From: Saccharothrix luteola
GTDB taxonomy: Bacteria > Actinomycetota > Actinomycetes > Mycobacteriales > Pseudonocardiaceae
Direction: 5' to 3'
DNA: 64,000 bases
NCBI RefSeq assembly: GCF_020859565.1
Contig: NZ_JAJHUO010000001.1
Location: 229,014 to 293,013, forward strand
The translations under genes were made by a program, and so were the position numbers. The notes under the pieces are model-generated. The model saw only the letters and a list, made by a program, of their open reading frames with translations, was not told the origin of the DNA and searched no databases. Of this stretch, positions 8,637-17,581 are shown piece after piece (within the stretch, counting starts at the first letter, position 1; each line of letters begins with the position of its first letter).

Positions 8637-9794
8637 ATGCGGATCGTGAACGTCACGACGGCGGTGGTGGCCTACCACGGTCAGGCCACGCTGGTGCGGA
8701 TCGACACCGACGAGGGCCTCAGCGGGTTCGGCGAGGCCAATCCCGATGCCGGCGCGGCCGCCGTCGTCGGGATGATCGAGTTCCTGACGCCCCTCCTGAT
8801 CGGCGAGGACCCGCGCAACGTCGAGCGGTGCTGGGAGAAGCTGCGCCGCGGCAGGGTCTTCGCGGGCCCTCAGGGCGGCGTGTTCGTGATCGCCCTGTCC
8901 GGGATCGAACTCGCGCTGTGGGACATCGCGGGCAAGGCCGCGGGCCAGCCGGTCTACCGGATGCTCGGCGGGAAGTTCCGCGACCGGATCCGCCTCTACG
9001 CCGACTGCGGCGATGGCGACGACCCGGCGGGTTCGATCGCCGGGTGCGTCGACCGGGCCCAACGGGTGGTCGCCGAAGGCTTCACCGCCATCAAGTTCGA
9101 CATCGACGACCTGCACCACCCGGTGAAGTTCGACGCCTTCAACCACACGATCAACGCCGCCGAGCTGCGATCGATGGTCGAGCGCGTAGCGGCCGTCCGG
9201 GAAGCGATCGGACCGGACGTCGACCTGGCCATCGACCTGCACGCCCGCTACGACGTGCCGAGCGCGTGCCGGATCTCGTGGGAGCTCGAGCCGTTCCGCC
9301 TGATGTGGCTCGAGGAGCCGCTGCCGGCGGAGAACGTCGACGCGCTGGCGCGGGTGCGCGCCCAGACCCGCACGCCGATCTGCGCGGGCGAGAACCTCTA
9401 CCTGCGGTGGGGATTCCGCGAGCTGCTCGACCGCGGCGCCGTGGACGTCATCGAGCCGGACGTGCCGAAGTGCGGCGGCCTCGCCGAGGCCAAGAAGATC
9501 GCCAACCTCGCGGAGCTGCACTACATCCCCTTCGCGCCGCACCTGGTGTCGACGCCGCTGGGCACGATGGCCACGTCGCACCTGTGCGGAGCGATCCCCA
9601 ACTTCTTCGTCCAGGAGTGGCACGCCTTGGAGGAGCGCGCGGTGTGGGACGGCTACGTCCACGCCCCTGACGGGAGTGGCTCGATCGTCAAGGACGGCTA
9701 CATCACGCTTCCCGACACTCCCGGCATCGGCGTGGAGCTCGACATGGACGGCGTCCGGGCACACGCCGTCGCGGGCTACGGGGTGTTCGAGTAG
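8637..9794 (+). CDS. Enolase-superfamily acid-sugar dehydratase
   Basis: A 385-residue mandelate racemase/muconate lactonizing enzyme family protein. The capping domain (1-120) is followed by a TIM barrel. Metal ligands are visible as Asp200 (in AIDLH), Glu226 (WLEEP) and Glu252 (AGEN). General acid/base candidates are Lys153/Asp155 (IKFD), His202 of the D-L-H motif, and the Asp275-His302 pair (EPDVPKCGG and APHL). A D-x-H at the second strand resembles galactonate/mannonate-type dehydratases, which turn aldonic acids into 2-keto-3-deoxy acids. The ATG at 8637 has GGGAGAG just upstream. Its neighbours (FadR regulator and sugar ABC importer) support a sugar-acid catabolic role. Exact substrate cannot be read from sequence. 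Confidence 0.87.
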   Translation: MRIVNVTTAVVAYHGQATLVRIDTDEGLSGFGEANPDAGAAAVVGMIEFLTPLLIGEDPRNVERCWEKLRRGRVFAGPQGGVFVIALSGIELALWDIAGKAAGQPVYRMLGGKFRDRIRLYADCGDGDDPAGSIAGCVDRAQRVVAEGFTAIKFDIDDLHHPVKFDAFNHTINAAELRSMVERVAAVREAIGPDVDLAIDLHARYDVPSACRISWELEPFRLMWLEEPLPAENVDALARVRAQTRTPICAGENLYLRWGFRELLDRGAVDVIEPDVPKCGGLAEAKKIANLAELHYIPFAPHLVSTPLGTMATSHLCGAIPNFFVQEWHALEERAVWDGYVHAPDGSGSIVKDGYITLPDTPGIGVELDMDGVRAHAVAGYGVFE

Positions 9795-9979
9795 CGGAGC
9801 CGGCACCCTGCCGGGGAGTCTCGCGCACGAGCGCACGCCCCTCGCCGGTCAGGCCCCCGAACGGGTGTGGTTCGACGTCGGTTCGGCGGATCCACCTTGC
9901 GCGTCGCGCACGATTTCGTCGAGAAAGCGCCAAGTTGCGGCGGCCCGGCGTGGGGGTCGCACTAGGGTTGATCATCGTG

Positions 9980-12295
9980 ATGCCCCAGTCGCAGGTGCCC
10001 GGGTACAGGGTGGTCGACCTGGTGGGCCGCGGCGGGTTCGCCGTCGTGTACCGGGCCGTGCAGGTGAGCGTGGACCGCGAGGTCGCGATCAAGATCGACA
10101 GCCGGATGGTGCTCGACGAGAACGACCGCCGCCGGTTCCTCCGCGAGGCGAGAGCGGCCGGACGGCTGTCCGGGCACCCGAACGTGGTGGATCTCTACGA
10201 CGCGGGCGTGCTCGCCGACGGGCGGCCCTACCTGGTGATGGAGCTGTGCACCGGCGGGTCGTTGCTCGACCGGCTGCGCACCGGGGGCGCGCTGCCGGCG
10301 GACGAGGCGTGCGGGTTGGCGGTGAAGATCGCCGACGCGCTGGCCGCCGCCCACGACGCGGGCGTGCTGCACCGGGACATCAAACCGGCCAACATCCTGG
10401 TCAACCGGTACGGGGTGTGCGGGCTGGCCGACTTCGGGCTCGCCGCGCTGGCCGAGCCGGGACGGGAGTCCTCGGCGAGCCTGACCGCGTTGACCCCGGC
10501 TTACGCGGCGCCGGAGGCGTTCCGGCAGGAAACGCCCACCGAGCGGGCCGACATCTACGCGCTGGGCGCCACGCTCTACGCGCTGTTATCCGGCCGGCCG
10601 CCCCGGTTCCCGCGGTTGGGCGAGCCGAACCTGGCCGAGATCATCCGGATGCACGACCAGCCGCTGCCCGGCATCAGCGGTGTCCCGGACGAGGTGATGG
10701 CGGTGCTGGCCAAGGCGCTGGCGGCCGATCCGGCGCACCGCTACGGCTCGGCGACGGAGTTCCGCGACGCGCTGTCCGCCGTGGACCTCGTGCCCACCCC
10801 GCCGGTCGTGTCCGCCGAACCACCACCGGCCGCCGCCACCGTTCCGCCTGCCGCTGTCCCGCCTGGCACCGAGGACGACACCGGTGACGACGGCGTGGCC
10901 GAGGACGAGACTCCCGCGACCGAGATCGCCGAGGACGGCACGGACCCGGAACCCGCCACCGTCACCGGACCGACGCCCGACACCGCGACCGAGGCGGTCC
11001 CCCGGGAAGCGCCGGCCGGCCCGACGAGGTCGTTCGGGTTCGGGCCCAAGCGCGATGAAGCCCTCACCCTGGGCCGGGTCGTCGCACCCGACCCCGCGGA
11101 CGCCGATCCCGCCGAAGAGGCGACCACGCACGTCCACCCGGAGCCGGTGGAGGTGCCCGCCGACACGCGCGGTCGACGGGTCCGACGGCTGGCGGGCAAC
11201 GCCGGGCGTGGCGCGATCGCCCTGGTCGCGGTCGTGGTGCTGGTGGCCGCCGGCATCACGTGGGTGGTGTTGACCGGCATCGGCGACGACGTGAAGGGGG
11301 GCCACGTGCTCGACGTGCCGGGCAGTCCGGACGCCACCGACGGCGCCACCGACATCCTGCTGGTCGGCAACGACAGCCGCACCGACGCCGAAGGCCGACC
11401 GCTGCCGGATGACGTGCTCAAGCAGCTGCGCACCGAGCAGAAGTCCGGCGTCTCCACGGACACCATCGTGCTGATCCGCGTGCCGGACGGGGGCGGGAGG
11501 GCGGCCGCGGTGTCCCTGCCTCGTGACATCCGCGTGCCGATCCCGGACGCCCCGGACGGGCCGGTCAACAGCGCGTACGGCGTGGCCAGGCAGCGGGCGG
11601 AAACCGCGTTGCGCGGCGAGGGCGTCACCGACGAGCGGCGGCTGGCCCGTGAGTCCGACGACGCCGGGCGCAAGCTGCTCGTGCAGGTCGTGCAGCAGTT
11701 GACCGGGGTCAGGGTCGACCGGTACGCCGAACTCAACCTCTACGGCTTCTACCTGATCAGCGAGGTGATCGGGGGCGTGGACGTGTGCCTGAAGGCGGAC
11801 GTCGTCGACCCGGGCTCGGGCGCGGACTTCAAGGCGGGGCCGCAGTCGGTCTCCGGTGGCGACGCGCTGTCGTTCGTCCGCCAGCGGGGAGGGTTGCCGC
11901 GCGGCGAACTCGACCGCATCGCCCGGCAGCAGGCGTTCATGGAGGGGCTGGTGGACAAGGTGCTGTCCAGCGAGACCCTGACCGACCCGGCGACCGTCAC
12001 CCGGCTCACCGACACGCTGCGGCGCACGGTGGTCATCGACGCGGACTGGGACATCCTCGACTTCGCCCGGCGGATGCGGGAGTTGGCGGCGGGCAACGTC
12101 GAGTTCCTCACCGCGCCGGTGACCGTTACCCCGGACGGGACGACCAGCGCCGACCCGGTCGAGCTGCGCGCGTTCGTCGGCGGGCTGGCCGGTGGCGCGC
12201 CGACGACTTCGGCGACGGCCGCCGGGGCGGAGCGCTCTTCGGGAACGGTGGTGCCAGTGGGCCTCGTGCGGCGCGCGCCCACGTGCGTCAACTGA
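9980..12295 (+). CDS. Ser/Thr protein kinase fused to an LCP (LytR-CpsA-Psr) domain
   Basis: A 771-residue membrane protein with an unusual domain order. Residues 9-270 are a complete Hanks-type kinase: glycine loop GRGGF (16-20), Lys38 (AIKI), HRDIKPAN (131-138), DFG (151-153) and an APE motif. A Pro/Ala/acidic linker follows. One transmembrane helix lies near 409-434 (ALVAVVVLVAAGITWVVL). The outside part, about 450-690, is an LCP domain: DILLVGNDSR, SLPRDIRVPIPD, YAELNLYGFYLISEVIGGVDV and ALSFVRQRGGLPRGELDRI. LCP enzymes attach glycopolymers to peptidoglycan. The layout is PknB-like, with PASTA repeats replaced by a ligase. ATG 9980 was chosen (GTG 9977 also possible). No partner gene is adjacent. 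Confidence 0.9.
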   Translation: MPQSQVPGYRVVDLVGRGGFAVVYRAVQVSVDREVAIKIDSRMVLDENDRRRFLREARAAGRLSGHPNVVDLYDAGVLADGRPYLVMELCTGGSLLDRLRTGGALPADEACGLAVKIADALAAAHDAGVLHRDIKPANILVNRYGVCGLADFGLAALAEPGRESSASLTALTPAYAAPEAFRQETPTERADIYALGATLYALLSGRPPRFPRLGEPNLAEIIRMHDQPLPGISGVPDEVMAVLAKALAADPAHRYGSATEFRDALSAVDLVPTPPVVSAEPPPAAATVPPAAVPPGTEDDTGDDGVAEDETPATEIAEDGTDPEPATVTGPTPDTATEAVPREAPAGPTRSFGFGPKRDEALTLGRVVAPDPADADPAEEATTHVHPEPVEVPADTRGRRVRRLAGNAGRGAIALVAVVVLVAAGITWVVLTGIGDDVKGGHVLDVPGSPDATDGATDILLVGNDSRTDAEGRPLPDDVLKQLRTEQKSGVSTDTIVLIRVPDGGGRAAAVSLPRDIRVPIPDAPDGPVNSAYGVARQRAETALRGEGVTDERRLARESDDAGRKLLVQVVQQLTGVRVDRYAELNLYGFYLISEVIGGVDVCLKADVVDPGSGADFKAGPQSVSGGDALSFVRQRGGLPRGELDRIARQQAFMEGLVDKVLSSETLTDPATVTRLTDTLRRTVVIDADWDILDFARRMRELAAGNVEFLTAPVTVTPDGTTSADPVELRAFVGGLAGGAPTTSATAAGAERSSGTVVPVGLVRRAPTCVN

Positions 12296-12573
12296 CGCCG
12301 TCTACCGCAGGACCGCCCGTGGTGCCGGAGATACCCTCCTCGTGGGACACGCCGGACACTGCGTGAGCTCGCTGGGCGGCGACTCTCGGCGAACGCGGAC
12401 AGCGCAGCCCAGGGCCGTGCCGAGCGGCGGACGACCCGGTTCACTATCCGTGACGCGCGCGAGGCCCACCACGATGCGCCGCAGGCCGGGAACCCGGGCC
12501 CGACGCCGTGCCGGATATGTCGCTGAGGCCACCCGGCAGGTGCGCCCGCGACAGCTGACCACGGGACGCACGA
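12296..12573. other. Intergenic region without recognisable gene
   Basis: This convergent space between the kinase-LCP gene and spo0M shows no frame with family similarity or a convincing ribosome binding site. Only the terminator at its far end (12574-12603) is clear. Confidence 0.5.
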
Positions 12574-12603
12574 AGGCCGTGGCACTTCACCGTGCCACGG
12601 CCT
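12574..12603 (-). terminator. Terminator after spo0M
   Basis: A perfect 12-bp stem (12574-12585 with 12592-12603) with a 6-nt loop begins 27 nt after the stop of the minus-strand spo0M gene. Confidence 0.75.
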
Positions 12604-12630
12604 CGTGATGATCAGGCGATCAGCGGAGTG

Positions 12631-13632
12631 TCACTCCTCGAAGCCCAGGTCCTCGCCGCCGTCCTCGAAGACCTCTTCGACGACCTCGCCGAGGACCATC
12701 CCGCCGACCACACCGGCGGCAACGCCGCCGACGACCGCGCCCATGCCGGGACCGCGGTGGCGGCCGTGGTGGTCGTCGTCGTAGTGGCCGTGGTGGCCGC
12801 CGTGGTGCCCGTAACCGGGCTGGCCGTAAGCAGGGGCGTGGCCGCCGAAGGCGGAGTGGCCGCCGCGTTCGGCGATCTGCACCATCCACTGGTTGATCGC
12901 GCCGGCCCAGTCGGTGTTCATCGCGTCCTGGTGCGACACGTGGAAACGACCGAAGGCGTCGGAGCCGGAGGAGAACATGCCGCCGCGCTTGTCGGCTTCC
13001 AACACCACGACCAGCTCGTGGGGGTTGGTGACGAAGGTCAGCTCGACCTGGTTGATCCGGCCGGCGAACTGGCCGGGCGGGAAGAACTCGATCTCCTGGT
13101 AGAAGCCGAGTTCCTGCTGGACGCCGTGGATGCGGCCGGCTTCGACGTCGGCGCTGCGGAACTGGAAGCCGAGCTGGCCGAACGCCTCCAGGACCCGGTC
13201 CTGCGACGGCAACGGCCCGACCAGGAGCGGGTCGAGGTCGCCCTTGTCGGGGGCACCGGAGATGACCAGCTCGGTGCGCACGCCGACGGTCATGCCGGGC
13301 AGTGGCTGCCCACCGACGGCGGTGATCGGGGTCTCCCAGGGGATCGGGAGCTGGAACGGCACCGCCATCGGCTGACCGGCCGGCACGCGCACGCCTTGCG
13401 CGACGGACACGCGCAGGAACTCCGACACGCCGCCGAACTCGTGGTCGCCGTGCTCGACCTCGACGCGCGTGACGAGCGACAGCACGATCTGGTCGATGTT
13501 GGCGTCGTTGCTGCCGCCCTGGATGCGGACCTGGCCGGTGATCACCTGGCCGGGGGTGGCGTGCGGGGTGTCCAGGACGGTGTCGACGGACGGTCCGCCG
13601 ACGCCGAAGGCGCTGAGCATCCGTTTGAACAT
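12631..13632 (-). CDS. spo0M: Sporulation-control protein Spo0M (arrestin-like)
   Basis: A 333-residue cytoplasmic protein. Residues 1-235 match the Spo0M family: MFKRMLSAFGVGGPSVDTVL start, PGQVITGQVRIQGG, the WETPITAVGGQPL block and GFYQEIEFFPPGQFAGRINQVELTF. Spo0M proteins are arrestin-like scaffolds that modulate sporulation or cell-division signalling. The C-terminal third is unusual: a His/Gly/Tyr-rich stretch (PGYGHHGGHHGHYDDDHHG) and then a glycine-zipper hydrophobic segment (GAVVGGVAAGVVGGMV) ending in an acidic tail. This suggests membrane contact or metal binding. It lies 29 bp upstream of the CNNM genes' 3' end on the same strand, without a clear shared promoter. Confidence 0.88.
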   Translation of the reverse strand: MFKRMLSAFGVGGPSVDTVLDTPHATPGQVITGQVRIQGGSNDANIDQIVLSLVTRVEVEHGDHEFGGVSEFLRVSVAQGVRVPAGQPMAVPFQLPIPWETPITAVGGQPLPGMTVGVRTELVISGAPDKGDLDPLLVGPLPSQDRVLEAFGQLGFQFRSADVEAGRIHGVQQELGFYQEIEFFPPGQFAGRINQVELTFVTNPHELVVVLEADKRGGMFSSGSDAFGRFHVSHQDAMNTDWAGAINQWMVQIAERGGHSAFGGHAPAYGQPGYGHHGGHHGHYDDDHHGRHRGPGMGAVVGGVAAGVVGGMVLGEVVEEVFEDGGEDLGFEE

Positions 13633-13661
13633 CAGGTTCTTCCTCCGGGAGGGGTGGGTGT

Positions 13662-14708
13662 TCAGGTGGTGCGGAGCAGGGTGTCGGTCTCGTCCTCGAA
13701 GTCGCCGATCAGCTCTTCGAGGAGGTCTTCCAACGCGGCGATGCCGATCACGCCGCCGTCGGCGTCGGACACCAGCGCCAGCTGGGCGCGGTCCGCGCGC
13801 ATCGCGGTGACCGCGCTCGCGACCGGCATGGTGGCGGGAAGGGCCAGCGCCGGAGCCATCATCTCGCGGGCGGTCCTGCGATGGCCGGCGGCCACGGCGC
13901 GCACGGCCTCGCGGATGTGCACCAGGCCGACGTAGTTGCCGTGCACGTCCATCACCGGGAACCGGGAACGCCCCGACTCACGGCTGCGGCGTTCGACCGC
14001 TCGTGCGCTGCTGTGCACGGACACGCTCAGCGCGTCCTCGATCGGCACCATGACCTGGGCCAAGGTCGTGCTCTGCAGTTGCAGCATCCGGGTCAGCAAC
14101 CGCTGCTGCCCCTCGGGGATCAGACCGTGCTCACCGGACTGCCGCACCAGCATCCGCAGGTCCTCCGGCCGGTGTGCCTGCGCCAACTCGGCCTGCGGCT
14201 CGACCTTCATCGACCGCAGCAACGCGTTCGTCACACCATTGAGTCCACTGAGGACCCATCGGACCGAGTGGGCGAACGCGCGGAACGGCAGCGCCAGCAG
14301 CAGCGCCGAGCGCTCGGGGTGGGAGATCGCCCACGACTTCGGGGCCATCTCGCCGACCACCATGTGCAAGAACACCACCAGCACCAGGCTCAGCGTGAAC
14401 GCGATGCCGTACGACACCCCCGACGGCAGGCCGGTCGCCAGCAGCAGCGGGTCGACCAGGTCGGCCACCGCGGGCTTGGCCAGCGCGCCCAACCCCAGCG
14501 TGCACAGCGTGATGCCCAGCTGCGCGCCGGCGAGCATCAACGACAGCTCGCGCACACCCGCCACGGCCGCACGGGCGGCGCGACTGGTCTCGGCCTCCTG
14601 CTCCAGGCGGTGCCGCTTGGCGGCGATGAGCGCGAACTCGGCGGCCACGAAGAACGCGTTGGCCACCAACAACACCAGTGAGATCAGCAACGACCACGTG
14701 GTGCTCAT
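13662..14708 (-). CDS. CNNM/CorC-type membrane protein with CBS domains (second of pair)
   Basis: A 348-residue membrane protein of the UPF0053/HlyC-CorC (CNNM) family. Residues 1-190 are the DUF21 transmembrane module (ANAFFVAAEFALIAAKRHRLEQ, the SLMLAGAQLGITLCTLGLGALAKPA region and GEMAPKSWAI). Residues about 205-345 are a CBS pair. The C-terminal CorC_HlyC domain of its neighbour is absent. Relatives export or regulate Mg2+/Co2+. Its ATG overlaps the stop of the upstream paralogue by 4 bp (ATGA), so the two subunits are probably made together and may heterodimerise. Confidence 0.9.
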   Translation of the reverse strand: MSTTWSLLISLVLLVANAFFVAAEFALIAAKRHRLEQEAETSRAARAAVAGVRELSLMLAGAQLGITLCTLGLGALAKPAVADLVDPLLLATGLPSGVSYGIAFTLSLVLVVFLHMVVGEMAPKSWAISHPERSALLLALPFRAFAHSVRWVLSGLNGVTNALLRSMKVEPQAELAQAHRPEDLRMLVRQSGEHGLIPEGQQRLLTRMLQLQSTTLAQVMVPIEDALSVSVHSSARAVERRSRESGRSRFPVMDVHGNYVGLVHIREAVRAVAAGHRRTAREMMAPALALPATMPVASAVTAMRADRAQLALVSDADGGVIGIAALEDLLEELIGDFEDETDTLLRTT

Positions 14709-16018
14709 CGGGCGTCCTCCCGATCCGGGGTGCGGGCGGCGAGCAGGATGCTGTCGGGCACGTTGCGCGCGACCGCGGTCACCCGCACCGACGCGCCGTC
14801 GAGCTCCACCTCGTCGCCCACCCGGGCCGTGCGGCCGAGCCGGCTCAGCACCAGGCCCGAGACGGTGTCGTAGCTGTCGTGCTCGGGCAGCTCCACGCCG
14901 GTGGCGTCGGCGATCTCGTCCACCCGCATCCGGCCGGGCACCCGCCACACCCCCTCGCCGACCGGCTCGATGACCTCTTCGACGAGGTCGTCCTCGTCGT
15001 GGATCTCACCGACCAGCTCCTCTGCCAGGTCCTCCAGCGAGACGACCCCGGCGAAGCCGCCGAATTCGTCCACCACGCACGCCAACTGCCGGCGCTCGGC
15101 CCGCAGCCGCTCCAACACCGCCGGGAGCGGCAGCGAGGAGGGCACCACGAGAGCGGGCGAGGCGATGTCACCGATCAGCGCGTCCGCACGCCGCTCGGCG
15201 TCCACGGTCAACACCTCGGCCAACCCGACCACGCCGCGCAGGTCGTCCAAGTCCTCGCCGAAGACGGGGAAGCGGGAATGACCGGTGTCCAGCAACTCCA
15301 CCACGCGGACGACGGGCTCGTCAGCGCGGACGCTGTGCACCACCACCCTGGGGGTCATGGCCTGCTCGGCGACCAGGTCGCGGAAGCCGAGGCCGCGATC
15401 CAGCAGTCGGGACAGCTCAGCGTCCAGATGACCTTCGGCACCGGCGTCGTTGACGATCTGGCGCAGGTCATCCGGGGTCGCCCCCTGCGGCAGCTCCTCC
15501 ACCGGCTCGATGCCGACCGCGCGGAGCAGGCGGTTGGCCGCGGCGTCGAACAGGCGGATCACCGGACCGGCGACCTTGAGGTAGACCAGGGTGGAGGCGC
15601 TCAAGGCCTTGGCCAACGGCTCCGGCCGCGCGATGGCGAAGTTCTTGGGCAACAGCTCGCCCAGCACCATCTGCACCACCGTGGCGAACACCAGTGCCAC
15701 CACCATCGACAGCGACACCGCCACGGCCGTGGACAGGCCCGTCAGCCCGAGCAGGTCGGCCAGACCCGTGCCCAGGAGGGGCTCGGCCACGTAACCGGCG
15801 AGCAGCGCCGTCACCGTGATCCCGAACTGGGCGCCTGAGAGCATGAACGACAACTTCTGCGTGACCCTCAGGGCCCGCTCGGCGGCCTTGTCGCCGGCCT
15901 CGGCCATCTGGTGGAGCCGGCCCCGGTCCACCGCCATGTAGGCGAACTCCTGGGCCACGAAGTACCCCGTGGCCACGGTGAGGGCCACGATCGCGAGCAA
16001 GCCGGTGAAGATCAACAC
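14705..16018 (-). CDS. CNNM/CorC-type membrane protein, full length (first of pair)
   Basis: A 437-residue homologue of the CNNM/HlyC-CorC family. The DUF21 membrane module (GYFVAQEFAYMAVDRGRL, SFMLSGAQFGITVTALLAGY, LGELLPKNFAIARPEPLA) is followed by a CBS pair (about 210-335) with the acidic EDLAEELVGEIHDEDD signature, and then a CorC_HlyC domain (about 345-430). The predicted role is divalent-cation homeostasis at the membrane. It is first in a two-gene operon and divergent from a MerR regulator 150 bp away. Confidence 0.9.
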   Translation of the reverse strand: MLIFTGLLAIVALTVATGYFVAQEFAYMAVDRGRLHQMAEAGDKAAERALRVTQKLSFMLSGAQFGITVTALLAGYVAEPLLGTGLADLLGLTGLSTAVAVSLSMVVALVFATVVQMVLGELLPKNFAIARPEPLAKALSASTLVYLKVAGPVIRLFDAAANRLLRAVGIEPVEELPQGATPDDLRQIVNDAGAEGHLDAELSRLLDRGLGFRDLVAEQAMTPRVVVHSVRADEPVVRVVELLDTGHSRFPVFGEDLDDLRGVVGLAEVLTVDAERRADALIGDIASPALVVPSSLPLPAVLERLRAERRQLACVVDEFGGFAGVVSLEDLAEELVGEIHDEDDLVEEVIEPVGEGVWRVPGRMRVDEIADATGVELPEHDSYDTVSGLVLSRLGRTARVGDEVELDGASVRVTAVARNVPDSILLAARTPDREDAR

Positions 16019-16168
16019 GGCGCACCCGCCACGAGCGGAGAATCCATGATCAGCCGGGTCCCACCCGGCCCACTACTACAACCGTCTGTGTCAGCGCTAT
16101 CGGGCATAATGCACGGTAGCACGTGCAACTGTACGGTTCACGGTGAGTACACGGAGGTGAGGCCGGCA
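16019..16168. promoter_or_regulatory. Divergent promoter region between CNNM operon and MerR gene
   Basis: This 150-bp space holds a CATAAT hexamer (16105-16110) and a perfect 8-bp palindrome GCACGTGC (16119-16126). The arrangement is typical for a MerR regulator acting on a divergent operon, but no complete MerR operator could be proven by eye. Confidence 0.4.
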
Positions 16169-16567
16169 GTGACTGTCGTCTTGCTCAAGATCGGCGAACT
16201 CGCCGCCCGAGCCCAGGTCAGCCCGCGCACCGTCGACTACTACACCAGCCTCGGCCTGCTCACGCCGGCCAAGCGCACCGCGAGCAACTACCGCCTCTAC
16301 GACCCCGCCGACGTCGAGCGCATCCACCTCGTACAACGTCTCGAGGTCCAGGGTGTTCCCCTGGAGGAGATCGCCACCGCGCTGCAGAACCAGCACGCGG
16401 ACGTCGGCGCGATCCTCGACCGCATCGACGAAGACCTGCGCACCCTCCAAGCAGCGGCGGAGGCAGCCTCGCCGGAAGTCCACGGCCTATTGGCCGCGGT
16501 AGCCACCCGCGTCCACTCCCTCATCACCGTCGCCCTCCAGATCCCGCCCGACCTGCCTCTCCCCTGA
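16169..16567 (+). CDS. MerR-family transcriptional regulator
   Basis: A 132-residue regulator. Residues 4-72 are the MerR winged helix (KIGELAARAQVSPRTVDYYTSLGLL, with NYRLYDPADVERI in the wing). A dimerisation helix follows (about 80-115). No cysteine cluster for metal sensing is present, so this is not a classical mercury/copper sensor. Start GTG 16169 was chosen for its strong Shine-Dalgarno GGAGGTGA at 16153-16160. It is divergent from the CNNM pair and may control it. Confidence 0.85.
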   Translation: MTVVLLKIGELAARAQVSPRTVDYYTSLGLLTPAKRTASNYRLYDPADVERIHLVQRLEVQGVPLEEIATALQNQHADVGAILDRIDEDLRTLQAAAEAASPEVHGLLAAVATRVHSLITVALQIPPDLPLP

Positions 16568-16600
16568 CTCGAACCGACCAGGCCGCGCTCAACGCGGGTG

Positions 16601-17353
16601 CTACCGGGCCGCGTCGGTGCGCAGCGTCAGGATCCGCACCGCCCGGTCGCCGGTGTGCGGGTCGCGGCCGTGCCAGCAGCGGTAGTTGTCGACCGCCAGG
16701 ATGTCGCCTTCCTCCAGGCGGACGCGGGGCAGGTCCGCCTCCAGCGCGTGCACGGTGCGCTGGAACCGGTCGACCATCGCGGTGATGTGCTCGGCGTCGG
16801 GGTCGCGGTGCAGGGGCACGGCCCCGTCGGTGCGGCGGGCGATGCGCCGACCGGTCCGGGTGTACTCGACGTGGCGGCCCACGCGCGGGGCCGCGGGCAG
16901 TCCACGCAGCCCGGCCCACTCGCCGTAGAGGTCGACGTCCACGTCCGTGAGGAAGTCGACCAGCTCCTGATCGGGGCACGTGTCGAGGTAGCGGTAGGCG
17001 TCCAGGAGGAACGAGTCGCCGCCGGTGGGCGCGGGGCGGACGCACTGGACGAGCACGGCGTCCTCGTCGGGGTCGCGCCGCCGGGACGGCACCCCGCCGA
17101 TGTCGACCACCTGGTCGAAGCTGTCGGCGTGCAGGTGCACCGGACCGCCCTCGCGCGACGCCCGTTCGCGAATCGGGAACAACTGCCGCAGGTGCTGCCC
17201 GTACAGGTGCGCGGCGGCCACCACCAGAGCGTCCGGGGTGACCGATAGGCCGGTGAGGATCACCGAGCCTGTCCCGGCGAGCGCATCGCGGGCCTTGTCG
17301 GCGTCGTCGGCGTCCACGCGGGCGGGCACGACACCGAGTTCCCGACCGTTCAC
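16601..17353 (-). CDS. Fe(II)/2-oxoglutarate dioxygenase, TauD/clavaminate-synthase-like
   Basis: A 250-residue cytoplasmic oxygenase. Iron ligands are the HxD pair His75-Asp77 (HLHADSF) and distal His228 (CWHGRDPH), with the 2-oxoglutarate-binding arginine at 237 or 240 (DRAVRIL). Relatives in secondary-metabolite clusters hydroxylate amino acids such as Asp or Asn. GTG 17353 was chosen because GGAG lies 7-8 nt upstream and the domain begins there. It follows the first MFS gene on the same strand after 228 bp. A 23-bp motif upstream (17513-17535) is shared with the MFS promoter, so the two are probably co-regulated. A role in tailoring the metallophore suggested by the neighbours is inference. 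Confidence 0.82.
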   Translation of the reverse strand: MNGRELGVVPARVDADDADKARDALAGTGSVILTGLSVTPDALVVAAAHLYGQHLRQLFPIRERASREGGPVHLHADSFDQVVDIGGVPSRRRDPDEDAVLVQCVRPAPTGGDSFLLDAYRYLDTCPDQELVDFLTDVDVDLYGEWAGLRGLPAAPRVGRHVEYTRTGRRIARRTDGAVPLHRDPDAEHITAMVDRFQRTVHALEADLPRVRLEEGDILAVDNYRCWHGRDPHTGDRAVRILTLRTDAAR

Positions 17354-17512
17354 CGGCCGGCTCCGGCAGTGGCGGGACCCCACGCGCCGGGCACCAGCAC
17401 CGCGGCGGCCGGGGCCGTGAAGCACACGGCCGCGCAGGCGCCCGGCGACGACGTGGTCACCTGGAACTCCCCCCGTATCCGATCCGGTTGTCGACCGCGC
17501 AATTACAACACG

Positions 17513-17535
17513 ATGGCAACTGCAAGTGCGATGCA
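17513..17535. promoter_or_regulatory. Shared 23-bp regulatory motif, copy 1
   Basis: The sequence ATGGCAACTGCAA followed by six bases and TGCA is found here, 160 bp upstream of the dioxygenase start, and again at 18897-18919 upstream of the MFS gene. The TGCA-N7-TGCA core is a two-fold symmetric element. It is a candidate operator or promoter element for an unknown regulator. Confidence 0.55.
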
Positions 17536-17581
17536 CCAGAGGCCGGGCTCGCTCCCCACCAAGGTGGTGCCGAACGAACGG

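Noticed and set aside
13881-14681. Long open frames opposite the CNNM genes, and similar frames opposite most real genes
   Set aside because: They follow from the high GC content; they lack family similarity, are rich in Arg/His/Gln/Pro, and lie antisense to well-supported genes.
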